Source: Levilactobacillus angrenensis (GTDB taxonomy: Bacteria > Bacillota > Bacilli > Lactobacillales > Lactobacillaceae). From it: a stretch of 42,732 nucleotides of DNA. This document shows positions 7,664 to 15,248 of this stretch, one piece after another. Position 1 is the first letter of the stretch; every line of letters begins with the position of its first letter. The notes below the pieces were generated by a model. That model saw only the letters and a program-made list of their open reading frames with translations. It was not told where the DNA came from and did no database searches. A program made the translations under genes and the position numbers. The stretch lies in contig NZ_RHOB01000020.1 of the NCBI RefSeq assembly GCF_003946085.1, positions 1 to 42,732 of the forward strand. Reading direction: 5' to 3'.

Positions 7664-8494
7664 ATGATGAAGTTCGGTAAGCAAGTCCTGAGTGTCTTAG
7701 CAGTTACAGCGGGGGCCGTGGCCATGATTGGTGGCACCACCACTGCGCAAGCCAAGAAAAAGACGACGACCAAGCCCGTTACCATTTACTTGACCCGCCA
7801 CGGGGAAACGACTGGGAACGTGATGGGCCGGGTCCAAGGCTGGAGTGACTTCCCACTGACCAAGAACGGGACCAAGGTGGCCAACGACCTCGGCCGCGGA
7901 TTAAAGGGCAAGAAGTTTGTCGCTGCTTACGCTGGGAACCTGACGCGCCAACAAGTCACGGCTAAGCACGCCCTGAAGTACTCGGGCAACAAGAAGGTCA
8001 AAGTCAACGTTTCCAAGTACCTGCGTGAAGGTGGCTACGGTAGCTTTGAAGGTGACAGCATTGCTGCTGACAACGCCTTGATCGCCGGCGTTTATGGCTT
8101 CAAGAACGGTGACGAAATGATGGCTAAGCAAGGTAAGAACTACTGGACCAAGCTCCAAGACGCTTACTACAAGTTGGACAAGAAGAACAGTCAAAAGACG
8201 AAGTTGGTCAAGGCTGACCGTGCCGAAAGTTCCAAGCAAGTTGAAAAGCGGATGGCTAAGGAAATGAAGACCATCGCCAAGGCTACCAAGAAGCGCGGTG
8301 GCGGTAACGTGCTGGTCGTTAGCTCCGGGATGTCCATCAACGAATACCTCTCAACGGTTACCAAGAAGTACAAGGGCACGCCGCTGAAGAACGTTTCCGT
8401 AACCAAGCTGGTTTACAAGAACGGTAAGCTCAGCGTTTCTGGGAACATCGGCTCCATGTACTACGCCAACAAGGGTGCTAAGCTCGCCAAATAA
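7664..8494 (+). CDS. secreted histidine-phosphatase-superfamily protein (second catalytic His replaced)
   Basis: A 276-residue exported protein: signal peptide about 1-30 ending AQA, then a phosphoglycerate-mutase-like fold. The N-terminal catalytic motif is intact (LTRHGETTGN, about residues 43-52), as are RVQGWSDFPLT and EGGYGSFEGD. The second histidine, normally in a V-x-HG motif near the end of the fold, is replaced: the segment reads VLVVSSGMSI. Without it the usual acid/base and phosphate contact is lost, so the protein may be inactive as a phosphatase or have another job, for example at the cell surface. It is lysine-rich, like many exported lactobacillar proteins. GGAGGAG precedes the start. 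Confidence 0.8.
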   Translation: MMKFGKQVLSVLAVTAGAVAMIGGTTTAQAKKKTTTKPVTIYLTRHGETTGNVMGRVQGWSDFPLTKNGTKVANDLGRGLKGKKFVAAYAGNLTRQQVTAKHALKYSGNKKVKVNVSKYLREGGYGSFEGDSIAADNALIAGVYGFKNGDEMMAKQGKNYWTKLQDAYYKLDKKNSQKTKLVKADRAESSKQVEKRMAKEMKTIAKATKKRGGGNVLVVSSGMSINEYLSTVTKKYKGTPLKNVSVTKLVYKNGKLSVSGNIGSMYYANKGAKLAK

Positions 8495-8504
8495 ATAAAT
8501 TCAT

Positions 8505-8540
8505 AAAAGCGCGTGACCAGATCCCTGGCCCGCGTTTTTG
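8505..8540 (+). terminator. rho-independent terminator
   Basis: AAAAGCGCG (8505-8513) pairs with CGCGTTTTT (8531-8539), with an inner CCAG/CTGG helix, ten bases after the phosphatase-fold stop. TATAAT for the next gene begins three bases later (8543-8548). Confidence 0.75.
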
Positions 8541-8578
8541 CGTATAATGGAATTAATTATTTAAGCGAGGTGAGGGTC

Positions 8579-9133
8579 ATGCCAGTCTTCTATCATTTAA
8601 TCACGCGCCAAGCCGTCCATGAGCGGCAGGTCTTTGATTTTTCACAGGGTCAGGCCAACATTCAGGCCAAAGTGTTTTGGGGTCACGGTGACCAGCTGCC
8701 GTGGGACCAGCTACTCAAGACGCCGCGGTTAGCGCTGACGCCGACGCAGACTACGCAGTTGCGCCGCGACCGGGATCGCCAAGTCCATGCCTTGCGAGAA
8801 ACGGTGTTGGAATTGGTCCGGTTGCGCGACCACTCCGACTACCCGTCCCGGTTAGCTTGCTTGTTTGCCGCGCGGACCTATGATCATGCGCTGGCGTGGC
8901 GTGATTTATTTGAAAAGAACGGCCGTCACGTCTTGCAAATGGTCCAGGTCACCACGACCGGGCCTACGTTTGCCGGGGATGTCAGCCTGTTGCCGAGAAT
9001 TGATGGAGCTGCGGTGAAGGATCAGCTGGCGCAAGCTCAGCACTATTGGGACGCGCCAGCCGCTAAGGAACAGCTCAGCGAGGTGCTGTTGGGCGGGCGT
9101 AGTGTCGTGACACGGGTCGTGCGGACGTTTTAA
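8579..9133 (+). CDS. DUF2441-family protein of unknown function
   Basis: A 184-residue soluble protein beginning MPVFYHLITRQ, which fits the DUF2441 family as I remember it. No signal peptide, membrane segment or catalytic motif is evident. The C-terminal half carries FEKNGRHVLQMVQV, a pattern seen in that family. The upstream in-frame codon at 8513 lies inside the terminator, so I chose the ATG at 8579 with GAGGTGAGG about 5 nt upstream and TATAAT at 8543-8548. It stands alone between two terminators; its role is unknown. Confidence 0.7.
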   Translation: MPVFYHLITRQAVHERQVFDFSQGQANIQAKVFWGHGDQLPWDQLLKTPRLALTPTQTTQLRRDRDRQVHALRETVLELVRLRDHSDYPSRLACLFAARTYDHALAWRDLFEKNGRHVLQMVQVTTTGPTFAGDVSLLPRIDGAAVKDQLAQAQHYWDAPAAKEQLSEVLLGGRSVVTRVVRTF

Positions 9134-9150
9134 CGATAACAGAATTTGTG

Positions 9151-9172
9151 GGTCGGTTTATACCGGCCTTTT
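9151..9172 (+). terminator. rho-independent terminator
   Basis: GGTCGGTTTATACCGGCC (9151-9168) folds on itself and is followed by TTTTAT, 18 bp after the DUF2441 stop. Confidence 0.75.
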
Positions 9173-9311
9173 ATATTGATTATTAATCTCATGTATAGCC
9201 GGAATATTATAAAATTTATGGAGTGAAATGCTTGCTAATCGCTAGCCAGTCACTTAAGATAGTAAACATCAAGTGTCGTGGTAGCCTGGATTTTGAGAGG
9301 AGCTGGCGAGT

Positions 9312-9740
9312 TTGCAAATGAAACGAGTATTGTGGTTAAGCCTATTGATGACAGTGTTGGGGAGCGTGGGGGTCACGACTGGCGCCCAAGCGGCCACCTG
9401 GCATCATGGCACGCCGAAAGTTTTACGGGGCCTGTACCAATCGACTACCCCGGTTGGCAAGTATTCGGCGGCGGGATTTGCGCCGATAATTACGGTTACG
9501 GCGAAGAGTTTTGGCCTGAGTATCTCGAACGATCCGCTCCAATTAGTGAAGCACCTCAAGTATCAACACGTGCATGGCCATTACCAATTTAAGGGGATGC
9601 TCCAGCACATCGGTTTTGTGAAGGGTGGCAAGGTGACATTCGGCCTGAAGAAGAAGGGGCACAGTCTGTACTTCATGCAGCAGCGCAGCAATAATTTTGC
9701 GATGCCGGACCGTTTTAAACGCACCGCGCACGTGAAGTGA
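9312..9740 (+). CDS. small secreted protein (FRGTW-like family member)
   Basis: A 142-residue protein with a signal peptide (about 1-28, ending AQA-A) and a basic mature part containing TPKVLRGLYQS then ITVTAKSF, a loose version of the P-FRGTW..KIT-T pattern of its downstream neighbour. The TTG at 9312 is spaced 9 nt from AGAGGAG (9296-9302); the ATG two codons later would be 15 nt away, so TTG is preferred. It ends 7 bp before the next secreted gene and probably shares its transcript. The function is unknown; no enzyme motif or anchor is present. Confidence 0.7.
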   Translation: MQMKRVLWLSLLMTVLGSVGVTTGAQAATWHHGTPKVLRGLYQSTTPVGKYSAAGFAPIITVTAKSFGLSISNDPLQLVKHLKYQHVHGHYQFKGMLQHIGFVKGGKVTFGLKKKGHSLYFMQQRSNNFAMPDRFKRTAHVK

Positions 9741-9747
9741 TAGACTG

Positions 9748-10245
9748 ATGAAACGCTATATTAGCTTACTCTTATTACTGGCGGCCTTGGGCGGTGGCCT
9801 AACCACCACGCAGCCGGCGATGGCCCAAGGAAAACGGACGTTGCGCTACTTTCCCCAACGATTTCGGGGGACTTGGTATACTTACGATGGTGGTCGGTAC
9901 TACCAGGTGAAAATAACAGCAACAAAAATGCGGAGTAGCAATTGGACTTATGATCTGCATTCAAGGCCGGTAACTGTGGCGGGGGACCCCCGATCTAAAC
10001 GGTATCAACACTGGATTATTGCGATGGTCGGAAAAAAGTGGCTGTGGACCTACGGCTGGAATCAAGGTGCTGGTGCTGGCAGTTATTATAGTGAACGTCA
10101 CCATCGTATTCACGGCAAGACTTACGATACCTTACAAATAGCTAGTGGCGCTGGTGCCTGGGTCGATGATTACGCCTATCGTAGCAAATTTGCAGCTAAA
10201 CATTTTGCGAATAAACGATTTGGTGATGAAAATTACCGTTCTTAA
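9748..10245 (+). CDS. small secreted FRGTW-family protein
   Basis: A 165-residue exported protein: signal peptide about 1-27 (ending AMA-Q), then PQRFRGTWYTYDGG and VKITATKM. This is the opening that I associate with a widespread but uncharacterised set of small lactobacillar secreted proteins. The mature part is rich in Tyr, Trp, Gly and basic residues (MVGKKWLWTYGW; GAGAGSYYSERH). It has no wall anchor or cysteine. It follows the related gene at 9312 by 7 bp, and a decayed relative lies at 5704-6166. Its ribosome site is weak, consistent with translational coupling. The function is unknown. Confidence 0.7.
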   Translation: MKRYISLLLLLAALGGGLTTTQPAMAQGKRTLRYFPQRFRGTWYTYDGGRYYQVKITATKMRSSNWTYDLHSRPVTVAGDPRSKRYQHWIIAMVGKKWLWTYGWNQGAGAGSYYSERHHRIHGKTYDTLQIASGAGAWVDDYAYRSKFAAKHFANKRFGDENYRS

Positions 10246-10313
10246 TTCATAATCCTATGGGTGCTCTGGTTCGGTGTATACTAATGCCAGATAATCTTTA
10301 GGAGGAAATACGC

Positions 10314-10808
10314 ATGACTGTCACCATTAATCCCGCACAACCGCAAGACCTCGCGCAAATCATGGCCATTGAAAAAGCTGGCTTCACTCCCGCCGAGGCG
10401 GCCAGCGAAACCAGCATGGCTGAACGGATTCAGTTGATTGCGGACACCTTTTTGGTCGCTAAGGAAAGCGACGTGGTGCTCGGCTACATTGTTGGTCCAG
10501 CCTTTGATCAGCGCTATTTGACCGATGCCTTATTTGAAAAATCAACGCCCAACAACGTTACGGACCCGTACCAGACGGTGTTGAGCTTGGCGGTTAGTCC
10601 GGATTACCGCCAAGCGGGGTTAGGTAGCCAATTGCTCACAGCACTGGCGCAAGTTTCGCGGCACCAGCACCGCCAAGCCATCACCTTGACTTGCCTACAA
10701 CGGTTAGTCCCGTTTTACGAACGCAACGGCTACGTCAACGAGGGCGTTTCCGCTTCGGCGCATGCTGGTGAGACTTGGTACAACCTGGTGTTGCCGTTAA
10801 CCGATTAG
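10314..10808 (+). CDS. GNAT-family N-acetyltransferase
   Basis: A 164-residue acetyl-CoA-dependent acetyltransferase. The GNAT core is clear: the N-terminal TINPAQPQDL..IM strand-helix, the central SLAVSPDYRQAGLGSQLL acetyl-CoA loop (motif A, about 92-109) and the FYERNGYV motif near residue 144. The layout resembles arylalkylamine-type bacterial GNATs, so the acceptor may be a small amine. AGGAGGAA precedes the ATG. Its last 12 bases overlap the end of the convergent SMR gene. Confidence 0.8.
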   Translation: MTVTINPAQPQDLAQIMAIEKAGFTPAEAASETSMAERIQLIADTFLVAKESDVVLGYIVGPAFDQRYLTDALFEKSTPNNVTDPYQTVLSLAVSPDYRQAGLGSQLLTALAQVSRHQHRQAITLTCLQRLVPFYERNGYVNEGVSASAHAGETWYNLVLPLTD

Positions 10809-11111
10809 CTTGAGGCCAATCGTTGCGCCCAGAATTACGGCGACCCAGAGGAGCTTACGCCAGTCCTTGGATTCGTGGAAAAATAACATTCCCGTGATAA
10901 CGCCGCCTGCCGCACCAATACCGGTCCAAATTGCGTAGGCCGTGCCCATGGGAAGTGTCTTTAGCGCCAATTCTAGACCACCAAAGCTGCAGGCAAAGGC
11001 AATGATCATTAAGGCCCATAGCCACCCTTTCTTCGCGTGCAAGGCCCAGTTCATGAAGGTCACGCCAAGCATTTCGCTCAGCCCAGCAAAAATCAAGAAT
11101 AACCATGCCAT
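10797..11111 (-). CDS. ykkD: SMR-family guanidinium exporter subunit (YkkD-like)
   Basis: A 104-residue, four-helix small multidrug resistance protein. It shows the conserved Glu in LSEMLG (about 13), PMGTAYAIWTGIGAAGG (about 54-70) and a terminal GLKLIG, close to Bacillus YkkD. With the partner gene 2 bp upstream it should form the heteromeric YkkCD antiporter, which exports guanidinium in exchange for protons. The guanidine riboswitch upstream of the pair supports this over a general drug efflux role. Its 3' end overlaps the convergent GNAT gene by 12 bp. Confidence 0.85.
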   Translation of the reverse strand: MAWLFLIFAGLSEMLGVTFMNWALHAKKGWLWALMIIAFACSFGGLELALKTLPMGTAYAIWTGIGAAGGVITGMLFFHESKDWRKLLWVAVILGATIGLKLIG

Positions 11112-11113
11112 GA

Positions 11114-11437
11114 TTAGCGACCACCTTTCGTGGTAAATTGCAACCCGCCGATGCCGATGAGTAAGAGGCCAATCAAGGCAATCTTTGCCAGACTGACGGG
11201 TTCACCAAAGGCGAGCATGCCCACACTGGTGGTCCCCAAGGTACCTAGTCCGACAAAGATGGCGTAGGCCGTACCAGCGGGAATGTGTCGGCTGGCTCGA
11301 ATCAGAAAATAAAAACTTAAATAAACGGCGATAGCGGTCAGTAACCATTCCCATAGCGTTGTCGCGTGCTTGAACCCCACGACCCAACTGACTTCAAAGA
11401 CCGCACCAAAAATGACGGTCACCCAATGTTGCCACAT
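11114..11437 (-). CDS. ykkC: SMR-family guanidinium exporter subunit (YkkC-like)
   Basis: A 107-residue four-helix SMR protein, first gene of the pair. FEVSWVVGFKHA (about 14-25) contains the essential membrane Glu, and IPAGTAYAIFVGLGTLGT matches the YkkC-type Gdx signature. It should be the partner of the downstream subunit in a dual-topology heterodimer exporting guanidinium. The ATG at 11437 has AAGGAGG about 6 nt upstream. Expression is predicted to be switched on by guanidine through the leader at 11457-11580. Confidence 0.85.
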   Translation of the reverse strand: MWQHWVTVIFGAVFEVSWVVGFKHATTLWEWLLTAIAVYLSFYFLIRASRHIPAGTAYAIFVGLGTLGTTSVGMLAFGEPVSLAKIALIGLLLIGIGGLQFTTKGGR

Positions 11438-11456
11438 AAAAAGATCCTCCTTGTAC

Positions 11457-11511
11457 AGAAAAAGCCCGAGAAATTTTGTCAGTCATTGACAAAATCTCCC
11501 AGGCTTTTTCC
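11457..11511 (-). terminator. riboswitch-controlled terminator
   Basis: This long hairpin has a loop around ATGA (about 11481-11484) and ends in a T run (GGGCTTTTTC) about 20 nt before the first SMR gene. Its 5' arm overlaps the conserved 3' end of the guanidine aptamer, so the two folds exclude each other. Confidence 0.88.
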
Positions 11512-11580
11512 CTTCCGTGTCTGCGGCTTCAGCCACAGGTTCTCTCTCGGACCAGACCCAATTGGCGGAACCCTAGAGAA
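11457..11580 (-). promoter_or_regulatory. guanidine-I (ykkC) riboswitch
   Basis: Read on the minus strand, the leader contains the hallmark ykkC aptamer pieces in order: CTAGGGTTCCG (around 11576-11566), TGGTCCGAGAGAGAA, ACACGG with GGGAAAAAGCC, and GGGAGA (around 11501-11496). The 3' part of the aptamer is also the 5' arm of a long terminator stem (AAAGCC..GGGAG..TTTTGTCA pairing with TGACAAAA..CTC.GGGCTTTTT, 11510-11457). Ligand binding to the aptamer would therefore prevent termination. The downstream SMR pair is the expected target. The class and its guanidine ligand are established; the identification is by motif reading. Confidence 0.93.
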
Positions 11581-11655
11581 CAAAAGTATTCAGTTTGATT
11601 CAGTAGCGCTAGTCTAGCACATCTGAGAAAATGAGGCAAGGACATTGGAAAATGT

Positions 11656-11684
11656 TTGATGTTAACCGTTTTCATCTTTATAAT
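11656..11684 (+). promoter_or_regulatory. sigma-A promoter of glycerol dehydrogenase, with cre-like core
   Basis: TTGATG (11656-11661), a 17-bp spacer and TATAAT (11679-11684) form a near-canonical promoter 86 bp before the start of gldA. The spacer contains GTTAACCGTTTTCA (11661-11674), whose right part fits the cre core while the left two bases do not. Catabolite repression is plausible but unproven. Confidence 0.7.
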
Positions 11685-11769
11685 AGAAGATGTTGTGAAT
11701 AACCTCACACAAAAAAACTAGCATTCAACCAATCACAACTATCACAAAAACAGTTAGGAGCGATTTTAA

Positions 11770-12882
11770 ATGACACAAATGTTTGGGAGTCCCGCTTCAT
11801 ATGTTCAAGGTAAGGGTGTTTTGTTTGATAGTGTTCAATACTTAGAAAAATTAGGGCGCAAACCCATTTTGATGGCGGACACCGCTGTCTACAAAATCGT
11901 TGGGGATCAGTTCAAAGATTACCTCACTGAAAATAAATTTGACGTACACAAGGTCATCTTCCGCGGTGAGGCTTCACCAGAGGAAATCGACCGGATCACG
12001 GGCATCGGGAGCGATTTTGGCGCCGATGTCGTGATTGGTTTAGGTGGTGGGAAGGCTTTGGATTCGGCCAAGGCCATCGCTGACAACTTGAAGGTGCCAG
12101 TGGCCATTTTGCCATCACTGGCTTCGACGGATGCGCCATGCTCACGGCTGTCGGTTATTTACCATGAAGACGGCTCCTTTAAGGCTTACCGGTTCTATGA
12201 CAAGAACCCTGATTTAGTCTTGATCGATACTCGTTTGGTGGCCGGTGCGCCAGCCCGGTTATTGGCTTCCGGGATTGCGGATGCCTTAGCCACCAACGTT
12301 GAAGCCCAAGCTGTGGCCAAAGGAAATAGCGACAACATGTTGGGCGCTAAGCAGACCTTGGTCGGTAACGCGATTGCCCAAAAATGTGAAGAGACGCTGT
12401 TCAAATACGGCCGGTTAGCGGTGGCTTCCGTCAAGCAACACGCCGTTACCAATGCCTTGAACAAGATCGTTGAAGCCAACACCTTGATGAGTGGGGTGGG
12501 CTTTGAAAGTGGCGGTCTGTCCGCAGCCCACGCCATTCATGATGGCTTGACGGCGCTGGATGGTCCCATCCACGAACTGACCCACGGGGAAAAGGTTGCT
12601 TACGGCACCTTGACACAGCTCTTCTTGGAAGGCCGGTCTGAAGAAGAATTCGACCGGTACTTGGCCTTTGACCTGTCCTTAGGCCTGCCAACGACCTTGG
12701 CCGACTTGAAGATCCCGGATGTGACCGATGAAGAACTCTTGAAGGTCGGTGAACAAGCCACGGCACCAGCAGATACCATGGACCGGATGCCATTCGAAGT
12801 CACCCCAGACGACGTGGCCCAAGCCATGCGTGGGGTCGACGCTTACAGTCGGGCTTATCAAGCAAGAAAAAGTGCGGAATAG
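11770..12882 (+). CDS. gldA: glycerol dehydrogenase
   Basis: A 370-residue NAD-dependent, zinc-containing polyol dehydrogenase of the iron-containing ADH (type III) superfamily, converting glycerol to dihydroxyacetone or the reverse, in the cytoplasm. Visible features are the nucleotide-binding GLGGGKALDSAKA (about 91-103), PSLASTDAPCS, and the metal-ligand region with Asp in ASGIADAL, His in AAHAIHDG and His in LTHGEKVAYG. Length matches GldA (about 365-380). AGGAG lies 8 nt before the ATG. It is a single-gene unit with its own promoter. Confidence 0.9.
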   Translation: MTQMFGSPASYVQGKGVLFDSVQYLEKLGRKPILMADTAVYKIVGDQFKDYLTENKFDVHKVIFRGEASPEEIDRITGIGSDFGADVVIGLGGGKALDSAKAIADNLKVPVAILPSLASTDAPCSRLSVIYHEDGSFKAYRFYDKNPDLVLIDTRLVAGAPARLLASGIADALATNVEAQAVAKGNSDNMLGAKQTLVGNAIAQKCEETLFKYGRLAVASVKQHAVTNALNKIVEANTLMSGVGFESGGLSAAHAIHDGLTALDGPIHELTHGEKVAYGTLTQLFLEGRSEEEFDRYLAFDLSLGLPTTLADLKIPDVTDEELLKVGEQATAPADTMDRMPFEVTPDDVAQAMRGVDAYSRAYQARKSAE

Positions 12883-13022
12883 GGCAGTTAGCTAGCGAGT
12901 GTTAACGGCTTAAGCCAATGGCCCTGAACTCGGGTCGCTTACCTAGTGGCGTTAAGCAAAACCAGTTGCTCTAAGGAGCCCATTATGGCACCCCCCAACC
13001 ACAACTTAAAAGTAGCATCACC

Positions 13023-13056
13023 AAAGCGTTTCGCCCCAACCGGCGGAGCGCTTTTT
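13023..13056 (+). terminator. rho-independent terminator
   Basis: AAAGCG..CGCC (13023-13036) pairs with GGCG..CGCTTTTT (13042-13056). It lies 140 bp after gldA and is its most likely terminator. Confidence 0.75.
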
Positions 13057-13071
13057 GCGATGGAAACGAAA

Positions 13072-13085
13072 TGAAAGCGTTACCA
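13072..13085 (+). promoter_or_regulatory. cre-like site
   Basis: TGAAAGCGTTACCA differs at a single position from the consensus TGWAANCGNTNWCA. It lies about 150 bp upstream of the -10 used here for the fructokinase operon, so it could serve CcpA activation or an unseen upstream promoter. Confidence 0.5.
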
Positions 13086-13136
13086 GAAGCTGAACAACTT
13101 TGCCAATTTCGTCGAATAAGTGACTAATTTCACGAT

Positions 13137-13156
13137 AAATACAATCGTTTGTATTT
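13137..13156. promoter_or_regulatory. 20-bp palindromic operator-like site
   Basis: AAATACAA (13137-13144) and TTGTATTT (13149-13156) are perfect inverted repeats around TCGT. This is typical of a dimeric repressor site, roughly 80 bp upstream of the operon's -10. The regulator is unknown. Confidence 0.5.
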
Positions 13157-13233
13157 CGATAATCATGCGATTTTGGCGCGTTTTCTGAAAATTTCGATCG
13201 CAAAAACGCCTTAAAAATCCGCCGGGAGGTTGC

Positions 13234-13271
13234 TATACTGAAAACGATTTAAAAATGACTGTATCAGTCAT
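13234..13271 (+). promoter_or_regulatory. fructokinase/mannitol operon promoter region
   Basis: TATACT (13234-13239) is a likely -10, with only a weak TTAAAA 17 bp upstream. TGAAAACGATTTAA (13239-13252) overlaps the start point and fits cre except for one base. ATGACTG-TAT-CAGTCAT (13255-13271) is a perfect 7-bp inverted repeat immediately downstream, either an operator or a transcript-leader hairpin. Confidence 0.5.
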
Positions 13272-13333
13272 CATAACTTAGATAAAAGGTGCCGCGGGTC
13301 ACGGCCCCCGGCGTAAATATGGAGGTAGCAAAT

Positions 13334-14209
13334 ATGCAACTCGGAAGTATTGAAGCTGGGGGAACCAAGTTTGTTTGTGCAATCGGTAACGAAGATTATC
13401 AGACCAAAGACAAGGTACGGATTCCAACCACGACCCCGGAAGAAACCTTAAGCAAGACCATCGCGTACTTTAAACAGTTCCCGGAACTAAAGGCGATTGC
13501 CATTTCATCTTTTGGTCCCATCGAACTGCGGCGCAACTCGCCAAAGTACGGATATATCACCAACACGCCTAAGCCCGGCTGGGCCAACACGGATTTCGTG
13601 GGTCGACTCAAGCAGGAGTTAGACGTGCCGATGTACTGGACGTCTGACGTGAATGGGTCAGCGTACGGTGAATACGTGATGTCCACTCTGTTCAACGAAA
13701 ATATCAACTCGTTAGTTTACTTCACGATTGGGACCGGCGTGGGGGCCGGCGCCATCATTAACGGACATTTCGTTGGCAGTCTGGGCCATCCAGAAATGGG
13801 TCACGTCCGGTTGAAACGCCATCCCGACGATTTGGATTTCGCGGGGATCTGCCCGTTTCACGGAGATTGCTTGGAGGGCTTGGTCAGCGGGCCAACGTTC
13901 GACGCGCGGCTGGGGAAACCCGGTAAGGACGTTCCATTGACCGACCATGTTTGGGACATCATGGCTTACTACGTTGCGCAAGCAGCTTTGCAAGTCACGT
14001 TGATGATGCGGCCTGACAAAATCGTCTTTGGTGGCGGGGTTGTCAGTGAAGCCTTCCTGAAAAAGGTGCGGCACGAATTTTCTGAGTTATTGAATGATTA
14101 TGTCAATGTCGGTAAGCTCACGGATTACATCGTGATGCCGAGTGTCAAAGACAATGGTTCAGCCACGCTAGGCGATTTTGCCTTAGCGCTTAACGAGTAC
14201 AACAAGTAA
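13334..14209 (+). CDS. fructokinase, ROK family
   Basis: A 291-residue cytoplasmic ATP-dependent sugar kinase, expected to make fructose 6-phosphate. It has the ROK ATP motif IEAGGTKF (about 6-13), FTIGTGVGAG (about 131-140), HPEMGH (about 154-159), and the zinc-binding CPFHGDCLEGLVSGP typical of the ScrK/YdhR/GmuE branch. The open frame reaches 13289, but the ATG at 13334 has GGAGG about 8 nt upstream and starts at the expected family N-terminus. It is followed after 19 bp by mannitol dehydrogenase. The pair can split incoming fructose between fermentation and electron disposal. Confidence 0.88.
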   Translation: MQLGSIEAGGTKFVCAIGNEDYQTKDKVRIPTTTPEETLSKTIAYFKQFPELKAIAISSFGPIELRRNSPKYGYITNTPKPGWANTDFVGRLKQELDVPMYWTSDVNGSAYGEYVMSTLFNENINSLVYFTIGTGVGAGAIINGHFVGSLGHPEMGHVRLKRHPDDLDFAGICPFHGDCLEGLVSGPTFDARLGKPGKDVPLTDHVWDIMAYYVAQAALQVTLMMRPDKIVFGGGVVSEAFLKKVRHEFSELLNDYVNVGKLTDYIVMPSVKDNGSATLGDFALALNEYNK

Positions 14210-14228
14210 GAGAGGGAGAATTTTAATT

Positions 14229-15230
14229 ATGAAAGCCTTAGTTTTAACTGGAACCAAAAAGATGGAGATCCAAGACGTTGCCAAGCCAGAAGTTAAGGCC
14301 AACGAAGTGTTGGTCAACACCGCTTACGCTGGAATTTGTGGGACTGACCGGGCCCTTTACGCCGGCCTGCCTGGCTCCGCGGATGCTGTGCCGCCAATCG
14401 TGTTAGGTCATGAAAACTCCGGGATCGTTGCGGCTATCGGTAGTGACGTCACCAACGTAAAAGTCGGCGACCGCGTCACGGTTGACCCTAACATTTACTG
14501 TGGCCAATGTGAATACTGCCGGACTGACCGTCCAGAACTGTGTGACAACCTGTCCGCCGTTGGGGTTACTCGCGATGGTGGTTTGGAAGAATCCTTCACG
14601 GCACCTTCATCCGTCGTTTACCCAATTCCTGACAACGTGTCCTTAAAGGCCGCTGCCACGACTGAACCCATCTCCTGCGCGGTTCACGGGATGAGCTTAC
14701 TGAGCGTTAAGCCTTACCAAAAGGCATTGGTCATCGGCGATGGTTTCATGGGGCAATTATTCGTTCAATTATTACAAGCTTACGGGGTGCACCAAGTTGA
14801 TTTCGCCGGTATCGTTGACGAAAAGCTGGCCTTCAACAAGGAAAAATTTGGCGTGACTAACACCTACAACACCACGCGTGACAGCATTCCTGCCGACTAC
14901 GACGTTGTGATTGAAGCCGTTGGTTTGCCACAGACCCAAGAACAAGCCGTTGAAGCAACTAAGAAGGGCGCCCAAGTCCTGATGTTTGGTGTGGGTAAGC
15001 CTAACCAAACCTTCTCCATGAACACTTACGAAGTTTACCAAAAGCAATTGAAGATCCAAGGCGCCTTCATCAACCCATACGCCTTTGAAGATGGGATTGC
15101 TCTGTTATCCAGTGGCCAATTGGATGTTGAATCCTTGATCAGCCACGAAGTTAGTTTGGAACAAGTTGAGGATGTCTTAAACGGCAAGGTCGCTGGTGTC
15201 AGCAAGGCCGTCGTTAAAGTCAGTGACTAG
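14229..15230 (+). CDS. mannitol 2-dehydrogenase (zinc MDR family)
   Basis: A 333-residue cytoplasmic zinc-dependent medium-chain dehydrogenase. The sequence closely follows, from memory, the Leuconostoc and heterofermentative Lactobacillus mannitol dehydrogenase that reduces fructose to mannitol. It has catalytic Cys in YAGICGTD (about 37), GHENSG, the structural zinc cluster VDPNIYCGQCEYC..ELC, EPISCAVHG, and the short nucleotide loop VIGDGFMGQ. In heterofermenters this enzyme regenerates NAD(P)+ with fructose as electron acceptor. It lies 19 bp after fructokinase with GAGAGGGAG-type ribosome-site bases. Confidence 0.88.
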   Translation: MKALVLTGTKKMEIQDVAKPEVKANEVLVNTAYAGICGTDRALYAGLPGSADAVPPIVLGHENSGIVAAIGSDVTNVKVGDRVTVDPNIYCGQCEYCRTDRPELCDNLSAVGVTRDGGLEESFTAPSSVVYPIPDNVSLKAAATTEPISCAVHGMSLLSVKPYQKALVIGDGFMGQLFVQLLQAYGVHQVDFAGIVDEKLAFNKEKFGVTNTYNTTRDSIPADYDVVIEAVGLPQTQEQAVEATKKGAQVLMFGVGKPNQTFSMNTYEVYQKQLKIQGAFINPYAFEDGIALLSSGQLDVESLISHEVSLEQVEDVLNGKVAGVSKAVVKVSD

Positions 15231-15248
15231 TAAAGGTAAGGGATTATT

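Larger units (their letters stand above)
12883..13333. other. intergenic regulatory region upstream of the fructokinase operon
   Basis: 451 bases without a gene. It holds the terminator at 13023-13056, a good cre-like site at 13072-13085, a 20-bp palindrome at 13137-13156, a TATACT -10 at 13234-13239 overlapping a second cre-like sequence, a 17-bp inverted repeat at 13255-13271, and a GC-rich hairpin at about 13291-13313 just before the ribosome site. The first 140 bases show nothing recognisable. Confidence 0.6.

Noticed and set aside
12446..12861. Long open frames antisense to glycerol dehydrogenase
   Set aside because: Shadow frames of a GC-rich gene with strong family motifs; no ribosome sites.
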